Shown here: in pieces, positions 1 to 6,116 of the stretch | How the letters are laid out: every line of letters starts with the position of its first letter | Numbering within the stretch: position 1 is the stretch's first letter | Assembly: GCA_011053245.1 (NCBI GenBank) | Contig: DRGS01000189.1 | Coordinates: 1-21,962 of the forward strand | Source: Phycisphaerales bacterium | GTDB lineage: Bacteria; Planctomycetota; Phycisphaerae; Sedimentisphaerales; Anaerohalosphaeraceae | Length of the DNA: 21,962 bases | Reading direction: 5' to 3' | Translations under genes and position numbers: made by a program | The notes under the pieces: generated by a model | The model's input: the letters and a program-made list of their open reading frames with translations, nothing else | Databases searched by the model: none | What the model was told of the DNA's origin: nothing

Positions 1-305
1 AGCGAATAGCTGTGTTCGACACGGGTGGCAGTGATATTAGTGCATGTGACAGCCAATTCAAGCTGCTGATCATACAATGCCGGGCGGCGATACCTGACGG
101 ATAGATCGACCACTACGAAGAAGGTGCCGGCTTTTTCCAGGTCATTATAGGCGAAACCGTTGGCTCGGAGAAGTTCGGTTCTGCCCATCTCGAACCAGAT
201 CGGATAGACGGTGTGGTGAACGACTCCTGACTGATCGGTTTCGCAATACCGTGGGATAATCGGCATTGTAAAGCTGTCAACCGTTGTTTTTCTGGAAAAA
301 TCCAT
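1..305 (-). CDS. acyl-CoA thioesterase, hotdog fold (YbgC/4-hydroxybenzoyl-CoA thioesterase type), partial
   Basis: This is the N-terminal 101 residues of a gene that runs leftwards out of the window. The first 90 residues read as the start of a hotdog thioesterase. The motif R-Y-C-E-T-D-Q-S-G-V-V-H-H (residues 19-31) matches the family signature (Y-x-D/E-T-D-x-x-G-V-V-Y/H), and Asp24 sits where the catalytic Asp is expected. It is followed by Y-P-I-W-F-E-M-G-R-T-E-L-L-R (34-47), the usual first helix. The family hydrolyses acyl- or aroyl-CoA thioesters in the cytoplasm; the substrate cannot be read from the sequence. The ATG at 305 is preceded by a GAAGG about 9 bases upstream. The C-terminal part lies outside the window. 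Confidence 0.85.
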   Translation of the reverse strand, partial: MDFSRKTTVDSFTMPIIPRYCETDQSGVVHHTVYPIWFEMGRTELLRANGFAYNDLEKAGTFFVVVDLSVRYRRPALYDQQLELAVTCTNITATRVEHSYS

Positions 306-399
306 CTTCAAGGCCCTTCAAATTAAGACATATCTTTGCTGTAAAGATAGCATAAAGTGAGATTATTGCAAGATTTCTCGAAAAAATCGAACACATGGC

Positions 400-432
400 C
401 ACCCCTGAGCGTGGACGGTCTAACAAGGGGTG
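400..432. repeat. inverted repeat between divergent genes
   Basis: CACCCCT at 400-406 is the exact reverse complement of AGGGGTG at 426-432, with a 19-base loop. On the plus strand it is followed by TTTT. No plus-strand gene ends here, so a terminator role is doubtful. It lies in the 268-base gap between the divergent thioesterase and prolyl isomerase genes and could be an operator or a leader hairpin. A 7-bp stem with a long loop is weak evidence. Confidence 0.35.
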
Positions 433-486
433 TTTTAGCGTAAATGCGGATAGTTGATTTTTATCTGTAAACGCGAGCAATGCCTC

Positions 487-515
487 TTGACTTTGGAAGT
501 GGTATTTACGACAAT
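487..515 (+). promoter_or_regulatory. predicted sigma70-type promoter for the parvulin gene
   Basis: TTGACT (487-492) and GACAAT (510-515) are separated by exactly 17 bases and resemble -35 and -10 boxes (5/6 and 4/6 matches to consensus). Transcription would start near 522, giving a leader of about 50 bases before the ATG at 574. The call rests on consensus matching alone. Confidence 0.45.
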
Positions 516-573
516 ATTTGGTTCGTGCGATTTAGCGGAATTTATTAAGAAAACCTTTAACGAGAGGATACAC

Positions 574-2064
574 ATGAAAGTTTACAGAGTTATTCTGGTA
601 GTGGCAATGTTGGTATTTGCCGGTAATGCGATGGGGATGGGTAAGAGTGACGGTACTAAGGAAGAAGTGAAGAGTTCGCTTTCGAAAGAAAGTGCCGCCC
701 CTGCCAAGGTTGAGACCAAGGCGTGTCCTACGACGTGTACCAAACCTTGCTGCGCCAAAGATGCCAAGGTTGATGCCAAGAAAAGTCATGGGCATAGCCA
801 TTCGACAGAATCCAAGGATGCAAAAGCGTGTCCTACGACGGCAGATAAAACGCATGTCTGTTCGACGGATGAGAAAAAGGCATGTTGCCCTGCCGATGCC
901 AAGGCTGCTGCTAAGCCGGAAGTTAAAGCCGTCAAGGCAGAAGTGAAACCCGCTGTTGACGCCCTGTTCGTAACGGTAAACGGCGTCAAGATCACTCAGT
1001 CGAAAATTGATGAGAAGATCAAGCCGCAGGTTGATGCTCAGCTAAAAAGGATGGCAGACATGGGCCGTCCGGCTACCGAAGAGATGATCAATGGTATGAA
1101 AACGCAGATGACTCAGAGAGTGCTGGATATAATGATCATTGAGCAGCTTATGGGTGAGAAACAGAAGACTCACAAAATAAAGGTCTCCAAAGAAGAGGTT
1201 CAGGCCGAGATCGAAGTAATAGCTAAAGGTAGAGATATCCCAATGGATAAGCTTGAAAATGAACTGAGTAAATATGGCATGACTATGGCAAGCCTGGCGG
1301 AGCAAGTAGAAATGGGACTCAGTTTCGATAAGGTCATAAACGTCGAAGCCAAGGCAGCAGGCAAGGACGTAACGGTTAGCGATGAGGACGCCAAAAAGTT
1401 TTATGACGAAAACGCGACGCAATTTTCGTCGCCTGAACAGGTCAAAGCCAGTCATATTCTGGCGGGGGGCAGAGGTGTTAAGGATGAGGACAGGTCTAAG
1501 TTAAAGGTAAAAATCGAAGAAGTGGCGCAGAAACTCAAGGCTGGGGGTAATTTTGAGGATTTGGCCCGAGAGCACTCAGACTGTCCTTCAAGTGCTGATG
1601 GAGGAGATCTCAAGAGCTTTTTTGACAATACCGGTCGCATCATAGGAGGCAGGGGCGGCATGGATGCAAAGTTCACTGAAGCGGCATTTGCGCTGAAGGT
1701 TGGCCAGGTCAGCGGTATAGTTGAAACACCTTTCGGTTATCATATTATCAAGCTTAGCGAGAAGATCGCAGCGGTGACCAAGACTTTTGACGAAGTTAAG
1801 GACACTATCAAAACGAATCTCGAACAAAAGAGCAGGGGCACTTTCAGCCGGGACTTTATTGAAAAGCTCAAAACCGACGCTACGATCGTCTGGGCCGAAG
1901 GCAAAGAACCTACGCCGAGATCTGCGATGCCGAGGTCGGATGCGAGGACGAGAAGACCGCCAAGTGCTGCCAGGCCAAGTGTGACCAAGGCAAGTGTGAC
2001 CAAGGCAAATGCGGCCAAGGCAAGTGCGGCTGGGGCTGGCGACGAGAAGGCAGTGAGTAAATAG
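574..2064 (+). CDS. exported parvulin-type peptidyl-prolyl isomerase (SurA/PrsA-like) with Cys/His-rich N-terminal segment; 3' end apparently frameshifted
   Basis: This gene encodes 496 residues from the ATG at 574, which has a GAGAGG ribosome binding site 8 bases upstream; the open frame extends further back to 454 without one. Residues 1-21 form a signal peptide. Residues 49-110 are rich in Lys and Ala with eight Cys (51, 55, 59, 60, 86, 96, 104, 105) and H-G-H-S-H (72-76), which looks like a metal-binding segment. Residues 130-285 resemble a SurA N-like chaperone region. Residues 288-395 are the PpiC rotamase domain (V-K-A-S-H-I-L at 290-296, F-G-Y-H-I-I-K-L at 387-394). It should assist folding of exported proteins in the periplasm. 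From about codon 446 the frame becomes an Arg/Ser/Ala/Lys string, while the -1 frame (1911-2060) encodes a Cys-rich tail matching the N-terminal segment. A lost base or a sequencing error near 1905-1911 is likely, so the true C-terminus probably ends at 2060. Confidence 0.85.
   Translation: MKVYRVILVVAMLVFAGNAMGMGKSDGTKEEVKSSLSKESAAPAKVETKACPTTCTKPCCAKDAKVDAKKSHGHSHSTESKDAKACPTTADKTHVCSTDEKKACCPADAKAAAKPEVKAVKAEVKPAVDALFVTVNGVKITQSKIDEKIKPQVDAQLKRMADMGRPATEEMINGMKTQMTQRVLDIMIIEQLMGEKQKTHKIKVSKEEVQAEIEVIAKGRDIPMDKLENELSKYGMTMASLAEQVEMGLSFDKVINVEAKAAGKDVTVSDEDAKKFYDENATQFSSPEQVKASHILAGGRGVKDEDRSKLKVKIEEVAQKLKAGGNFEDLAREHSDCPSSADGGDLKSFFDNTGRIIGGRGGMDAKFTEAAFALKVGQVSGIVETPFGYHIIKLSEKIAAVTKTFDEVKDTIKTNLEQKSRGTFSRDFIEKLKTDATIVWAEGKEPTPRSAMPRSDARTRRPPSAARPSVTKASVTKANAAKASAAGAGDEKAVSK
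721..840 (+). repeat. internal repeat in the Cys-rich segment of the parvulin gene
   Basis: A 15-base sequence (GCGTGTCCTACGACG) occurs identically at 721-735 and 826-840, encoding A-C-P-T-T each time. Each copy is followed by further Cys residues ending in C-C-A-K or C-C-P-A. The segment therefore looks like a duplicated Cys module of about 35 codons. Confidence 0.7.
1971..2030 (+). repeat. four tandem 15-bp repeats at the 3' end of the parvulin gene
   Basis: Four consecutive 15-base units start at 1971, 1986, 2001 and 2016. Read in the -1 frame they encode Q-A-K-C-D, Q-G-K-C-D, Q-G-K-C-G and Q-G-K-C-G. Read in the frame of the long ORF they give the low-complexity string S-V-T-K-A/N. The regular Cys spacing in the -1 frame suggests that frame is the one under selection. 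Tandem repeats are prone to slippage, although a 15-bp unit change would keep the frame. Confidence 0.8.
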
Positions 2065-2080
2065 AGTATTTGTGATTTTC

Positions 2081-2122
2081 AAACCGCTGGCCGATCCTGA
2101 GTGATCCGTCAGCGGTTTTTTT
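2081..2122 (+). terminator. intrinsic terminator after the parvulin gene
   Basis: AAACCGCTG (2081-2089) pairs perfectly with CAGCGGTTT (2110-2118), and the T run continues to 2122 (seven T in all from 2116). It lies 17 bases after the stop at 2064 and is a textbook rho-independent terminator. Confidence 0.85.
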
Positions 2123-2295
2123 GTGCGATTACTACCCCGCCCCAATCCTGTTCGGCACGGGGCTTGCTCTTTGTCAATTTAATATAGTGTACATGGCAAC
2201 CGCAGGTAGTTTACAGGCTGCTGAGTTGGTTGGCAAGTTGTTTCCGCGCAGCATTAACGCCAGCCAAATCAATTTTGTGATTGGCCTCGTCGGTT

Positions 2296-2499
2296 TTAAT
2301 CCTGTTTTTGCAGACGAGCGATATGAGCCAGTAATTCTTCTTCGTCGGCCATGCCGCTACAGTACCAGCAGAACATCTCATAGGTTCGCAGCGTTGGTTT
2401 GCGGCCTGTCCAAAGGGCAATCAGCATACAGGCAATGATCGCTGCGTAAGTCTCCAGTTCAATGCCGTTTTGGTCATAACTCTAACTGGCTTTACGGCA
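2296..2499 (-). pseudogene. remnant of an IS4-family transposase, C-terminal end only
   Basis: Reading the minus strand from 2469 down to a stop at 2296-2298 gives 57 codons that look like the C-terminus of an IS4-type transposase. They run from N-G-I-E-L-E-T-Y-A-A-I-I-A-C through W-T-G-R-K-P-T to M-A-D-E-E-E-L-L-A-H-I. Faint similarity continues upstream to about 2499 (C-R-K-A-S) but is interrupted by an in-frame stop at 2482-2484. The catalytic DDE and Y-R-E-K parts are absent, so this is a dead fragment. The family assignment comes from recalled sequence patterns and could not be searched. The 2123-2295 stretch beside it may hold the former IS end; I see no clear terminal repeat there. Confidence 0.65.
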
Positions 2500-2799
2500 A
2501 ATAATCTAAAGTTTCATACAACCACACTACAACCAAAACACCAAATAGCGTGTGAAATCGCAAAAATCACAAATCCATAAGGTTAGTAATGTCAAAGACT
2601 TAAAAATTTTCAAAATATGGTGAACGTTTTCAATATCCGGATGATAGTAAGGACACATGAGTCATAACCTATTGCGAAGCATGCTTTTATCTTTCACGAA
2701 ATCAAGCTAATCAAAGTCGTGTCTCTATTTTGACACTGATTTGCTTCTTTCAAAGCCTTTATTTTGACTTGATTTGCACCCCCATATTTACGATACAAT
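2500..2799. other. AT-rich non-coding stretch upstream of the recombinase
   Basis: About 300 bases contain no convincing gene on either strand. They include short direct repeats just before the recombinase (listed separately). In a phage-type integrase this is where arm-type binding sites and the attachment site often lie. No tRNA or recognisable att core is visible here. Confidence 0.5.
2726..2777. repeat. imperfect direct repeats upstream of the integrase
   Basis: TATTTTGACACTGATTTGC (2726-2744) and TATTTTGACTTGATTTGC (2760-2777) are near-identical copies 34 bases apart. They could be recombinase arm sites or operator half-sites for autoregulation; the role is inferred from position only. 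Confidence 0.5.
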
Positions 2800-3804
2800 G
2801 TGTATATGAGAAAGGTTTGGATATACAAAAGAAGAGGTGTCAAGGGCTGGTGGTGTGGTTGGTATGAAAGCGGAAAACGAAAAGCAAAAGCTTTGTCAAC
2901 AAGGAAATTGGCGGAGCATTTTTGTCAGCTCAAATACAGTCAACTCAACTCTGATGTTTTTACCGGGATAGTCTCAGCGAGTTGGGAACAGATGCTTGAG
3001 GAATATCACCACTGCAAGAGAGTTGCAGGAGTCACAGAGAAAGCGATATACGAGACGTCCCTTACGTTCCGGCACTTTGAACGCATAGTCGGAAAATGCA
3101 GATCGAAACAGATTACCCAGAACACCGTTGACAAATTCATACTCCTAAGAGGCGAGGAAGTCAAACGGCCAACACTTAACAAAGATATCAGGAACTTGAA
3201 AACATTTGTCAAATGGTGCGTTGAGCATCGCTACATCGGTCAGGAAATCAAGCTTCGGCAATTGAAGGAAGATGAACGGCCCGTGAAATCCCTCAACAGC
3301 ACCCAGATAAAGAAGTTACTTTCAGCCGCAAAATCATCTCCGCCAATGAAGATAAGGATCATGCTTGCATTAGGAACGGGCCTAAGACGCGGCGATATTG
3401 AATCGCTGAAGATTTCTGATATTGATTTTGAAGGCAACAGTATAACAACGGCAAGTAAGAAAACTCGGAAGAGCATGGGTTCACGTCCCGTATCTGCGGA
3501 ACTAATGGCAGAGCTATCAAGATATGTGTGTGGGTTGGATGTTGGGCAAGAGAAATTATTCAGCGACAGCTTCAATCATTATAAATGGCGAAAGTTATGT
3601 AATGCTGCCGGGATAGCTGATCTGAAGTTTCATGATCTTCGTAAAACATTTGGTTCCATGCTGGCACAGAACGGCATATCAACCGCAGTTACACAGAAGC
3701 TGTTGGAGCATTCTTCGCCTCATCTGACAAACAAAGTTTATACAAATGTTAATCCCGTCCTACGTTATGCAGTGGAGCAGTTGCCGGTTGGTGAATGGTT
3801 GTGA
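2800..3804 (+). CDS. tyrosine recombinase / phage-type integrase
   Basis: The protein has 334 residues from GTG 2800, or 332 from ATG 2806; neither has a clear ribosome binding site. A TACAAT at 2794-2799 would put a transcript start near 2806, so a leaderless message is possible. A basic N-terminus (1-50) and a SAM-like core-binding domain (about 60-150) precede the catalytic domain. All active-site residues can be placed: Arg196 in G-T-G-L-R-R, Lys220 or Lys221 in A-S-K-K-T-R-K, His278 and Arg281 in H-D-L-R, His304 in L-L-E-H and the nucleophile Tyr314 in K-V-Y-T-N-V. It should catalyse site-specific integration or excision and appears intact. It sits next to an IS4 remnant and ends 11 bases from the convergent hydrolase gene. 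No excisionase or cargo is evident, so it may be a relic of an island or belong to a larger element whose other end is not visible. Confidence 0.92.
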   Translation: MYMRKVWIYKRRGVKGWWCGWYESGKRKAKALSTRKLAEHFCQLKYSQLNSDVFTGIVSASWEQMLEEYHHCKRVAGVTEKAIYETSLTFRHFERIVGKCRSKQITQNTVDKFILLRGEEVKRPTLNKDIRNLKTFVKWCVEHRYIGQEIKLRQLKEDERPVKSLNSTQIKKLLSAAKSSPPMKIRIMLALGTGLRRGDIESLKISDIDFEGNSITTASKKTRKSMGSRPVSAELMAELSRYVCGLDVGQEKLFSDSFNHYKWRKLCNAAGIADLKFHDLRKTFGSMLAQNGISTAVTQKLLEHSSPHLTNKVYTNVNPVLRYAVEQLPVGEWL

Positions 3805-3815
3805 CATATAATTGA

Positions 3816-5309
3816 TTAGTCTTTATAGATTTCTGAGTTGCCCTGCAATATCAACTTACTAATACGTTCTGTCATGTAGTCAAAGAATGGGTTGCAGCGG
3901 AGTCGCATCAGGTCTCCCGCTGGGATCTTAAGCAGATTGCGTTCTCCTTTCAATTCTATATTGCCCAAGTGAAGTCCTGTGTCGGTACTGGGGGTAATGC
4001 CGTACAGGGCGTCGTCGGGTGGAAATACAATAGCAATGTGCGAAAGAGAGTAAATCTGTTTTGGCCAAGATAGGCCCAAATCAGTAGAAATAAATTCCGT
4101 GCTGTTTTGCTTTTTTGTCTTGGCTACAACTTCAACAGAATCGACATCTTTGTTTGTTACGATAGTAAGGTTGTAGGGAAGTTTTTCGGGCTTGCTTAAA
4201 TCAGATAAAAACAGGCTGTGGTTAGATTTAAGGAAGTTCTGGAGATACGAATTTCGATTTACATCAAACAATATCAGCTCGTGGCCTTTAACGGGCAGGT
4301 TGGCATATAACTTATAAATAATATCCTCGGTTATAACTGTCGAGTCCACGACTGACTGAAATGTTGTGACAGGAGGTAACTTGTCGAGCGTGCCTTCCTG
4401 TTGATGTATCAGTAGCTGCTTTTGTGTTTGCATTGAAAGGTCATATAGTTGTTTTGAAGCATTCATCGGAAAAGATGTATATTTGAATGGGTCATACTCC
4501 GGGGAAATACTTTTCCAATTTGATTTTTCAAAATATGGTATGAAAGATAATGCTTTAAACCATTTAGATAAAGCTGCGAATTTCGTAACTCCAAGAGAGG
4601 GAGAAAACAAAAACAAATTATCAGGTTTGGTTAGCTGGTCATTTTCAATGGATTCGAATGTATACTGCAATGCGAGCAGAGCACCATTAGAGTAGCCTGC
4701 TATATAAAAGGGTTTGCCTTGCCCAGTAAACTCGGTAACATGTTTGGCTCCCACTTTTACCGCGGCTGTCCAGTCCTGGCGGTTAATATTTGCAAGTTCA
4801 GATGGCACGGTACCGTGGCCGGGCATACGCATTATCAAAACATAGAAACCTTTATCGTAAAATAACCGGGCCAGATGTTTCATCGAATAGGGTGAGTCCG
4901 TAAGTCCATGGATCAGCAATATGCCTCCGGCTACTTTTTCAGGGACAAGTTCGTAGGACCTGTTAAAGTTCTGTTTGAAATTATCAGGATTGCAGGGACT
5001 TTTTAAGTTGTACCGGTTAAATTGATGCTTATCGGCTTGAGCAATATTTTGGTATACTTTTTCATGGAGCTCATTGAACAGGTCGTTCTCCATTTTCTGA
5101 TAATCACTGAATATAAACTTGTCATTGAAGTCTTTAGCTTTGAACTCGCTTTTGAGCCTTATTCTATGCCATAACTTCAAGTCACCTTTCTTTCTGGCCT
5201 GTGATGCATAAAGCAGGATTATCGTAAACCACACAATGACAAGGGCCAATGCAAGCCGCAGTGATATCGCAAGTACCCATTTAACCTGTTTCGACAAAGA
5301 TGTTTTCAT
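3816..5309 (-). CDS. membrane-anchored alpha/beta hydrolase (carboxylesterase/lysophospholipase-like)
   Basis: The protein has 497 residues. A single N-terminal hydrophobic segment (about 13-35) without a lipobox suggests an inner-membrane anchor with the enzyme in the periplasm. The hydrolase core starts near residue 125: L-L-I-H-G-L-T-D-S (131-139) gives the oxyanion H-G, and M-P-G-H-G-T lies at 162-167. The nucleophile elbow is G-Y-S-N-G with Ser207. Asp322 (S-V-V-D-S) and His424 (S-L-S-H-I-A) are the likely triad partners. The overall pattern fits carboxylesterases or monoacylglycerol lipases. The spacing between Asp and His is longer than usual, leaving room for an inserted segment at about 330-420. 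The gene follows the DUF4136-like lipoprotein gene by 24 bases, so the two are probably co-transcribed. The start has AGGAACGAG upstream. The substrate is unknown. Confidence 0.85.
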   Translation of the reverse strand: MKTSLSKQVKWVLAISLRLALALVIVWFTIILLYASQARKKGDLKLWHRIRLKSEFKAKDFNDKFIFSDYQKMENDLFNELHEKVYQNIAQADKHQFNRYNLKSPCNPDNFKQNFNRSYELVPEKVAGGILLIHGLTDSPYSMKHLARLFYDKGFYVLIMRMPGHGTVPSELANINRQDWTAAVKVGAKHVTEFTGQGKPFYIAGYSNGALLALQYTFESIENDQLTKPDNLFLFSPSLGVTKFAALSKWFKALSFIPYFEKSNWKSISPEYDPFKYTSFPMNASKQLYDLSMQTQKQLLIHQQEGTLDKLPPVTTFQSVVDSTVITEDIIYKLYANLPVKGHELILFDVNRNSYLQNFLKSNHSLFLSDLSKPEKLPYNLTIVTNKDVDSVEVVAKTKKQNSTEFISTDLGLSWPKQIYSLSHIAIVFPPDDALYGITPSTDTGLHLGNIELKGERNLLKIPAGDLMRLRCNPFFDYMTERISKLILQGNSEIYKD

Positions 5310-5333
5310 TAATCTTTCTCGTTCCTGGGCGAC

Positions 5334-5897
5334 TTAATTAGGTGGAAAAGTATTCAACATTTGCTGAACGGCATATCTTACTCTTTTTTCTTTTTCTTTT
5401 TCACTTACTCCAACCGATGCAACATTTGCATTACAGATGCCTCGCCAGACAGGTTTGAGAGTTTTGGCTTCAATCACGTCTATAACCAAGGAACCTTTAA
5501 TGAACTCATCAGGAATTCCTACTATACCTAACCATTCCTGGTCGTAGGTCTCTGCTCGTGCTGCTAGAATTTGAAGACCCTGTGCCGCCATAATGTGATA
5601 ATCCACTAAGTAATCCGGTTCATTGTCTTTAGAGATATTATATTTTTTTGTTCTCAATTCATCCTGTAATAGCTGTCGAACTCTCTTTACGATAGTGATA
5701 ACTTCAGGTGGCAAACCTTCCTTTTCCGGATCCTCCCTTGAAAAGACATACGTAGCTGAATCTTTAAATTTCGCTTGCGGATTGTAGGTAGTCCCAATCA
5801 CCATATCTGATATTGTTTCAGGTGCTTCTTCAGATCGTTTGCAACCAGTAAAGCAAATAGTTGAGACGATAATTGCTAAAGCAAGGATTTCTTTCAT
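5334..5897 (-). CDS. DUF4136-like lipoprotein
   Basis: The protein has 187 residues with a lipoprotein signal whose lipobox is F-T-G-C (Cys19 lipidated). The mature protein has a conserved-looking pattern: T-Y-V-F near residue 50, D-Y-L-V-D-Y-H near 95-101, and near 135-152 G-S-L-V-I-D-V followed by P-V-W-R-G. This matches the DUF4136 layout (Y-x-W start, a D-Y-x-V strand, a late W-R-G). No enzymatic function is known for this family; members are envelope lipoproteins. The ATG at 5897 has a GGAG 8-9 bases upstream. The gene lies between two alpha/beta hydrolase genes on the same strand and is 24 bases from the downstream one, which suggests an accessory role in the same envelope process. Confidence 0.72.
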   Translation of the reverse strand: MKEILALAIIVSTICFTGCKRSEEAPETISDMVIGTTYNPQAKFKDSATYVFSREDPEKEGLPPEVITIVKRVRQLLQDELRTKKYNISKDNEPDYLVDYHIMAAQGLQILAARAETYDQEWLGIVGIPDEFIKGSLVIDVIEAKTLKPVWRGICNANVASVGVSEKEKEKRVRYAVQQMLNTFPPN

Positions 5898-6116
5898 TGT
5901 TTATTCTCCTATTCAAAACAAAACCGACATTTCCCATTTAAGCGTTCACAAAACATTGTTCAGTCCTTCAGATTCTAATAATTTTACCAATTTCATCTTG
6001 AACTATCAAGATTTCTCTTTTCTGAGGCAGCTTTCTTGCGGATTTATATGAAAGACCAGCAAAACTGCCTTAAACAGCATCCACAAGCCCTATACAACCA
6101 AAATCCAGTTTCTTTG
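5898..6116. other. intergenic gap within the minus-strand hydrolase group
   Basis: This gap of 219 bases contains no convincing gene. AGGCAG (6025-6030) and CTGCCT (6065-6070) form a short inverted repeat, with no T run on the minus strand, so it is not a clear terminator. The gap probably also holds the leader of the DUF4136-like gene. Confidence 0.4.

Noticed and set aside
454..573. Longer N-terminal extension of the parvulin
   Set aside because: The 40 extra codons have no ribosome binding site at their start and would bury the signal peptide that begins at 574.
1860..1911. Programmed -1 frameshift in the parvulin gene
   Set aside because: No X-XXY-YYZ heptamer lies in phase and no strong downstream structure is obvious; a simple indel explains the pattern better.
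2121..2438. 105-codon plus-strand ORF after the parvulin terminator
   Set aside because: It overlaps the antisense IS4 transposase remnant, starts at a non-ATG codon within the terminator T run and has no ribosome binding site or recognisable protein pattern.
2500..2799. tRNA or attachment site next to the integrase
   Set aside because: No cloverleaf or tRNA 3' end could be found, and no matching direct repeat was seen elsewhere in the window.
6025..6070. AGGCAG/CTGCCT inverted repeat as terminator of the lipoprotein hydrolase gene
   Set aside because: Six-base stem, 34-base loop and no T run on the minus strand.
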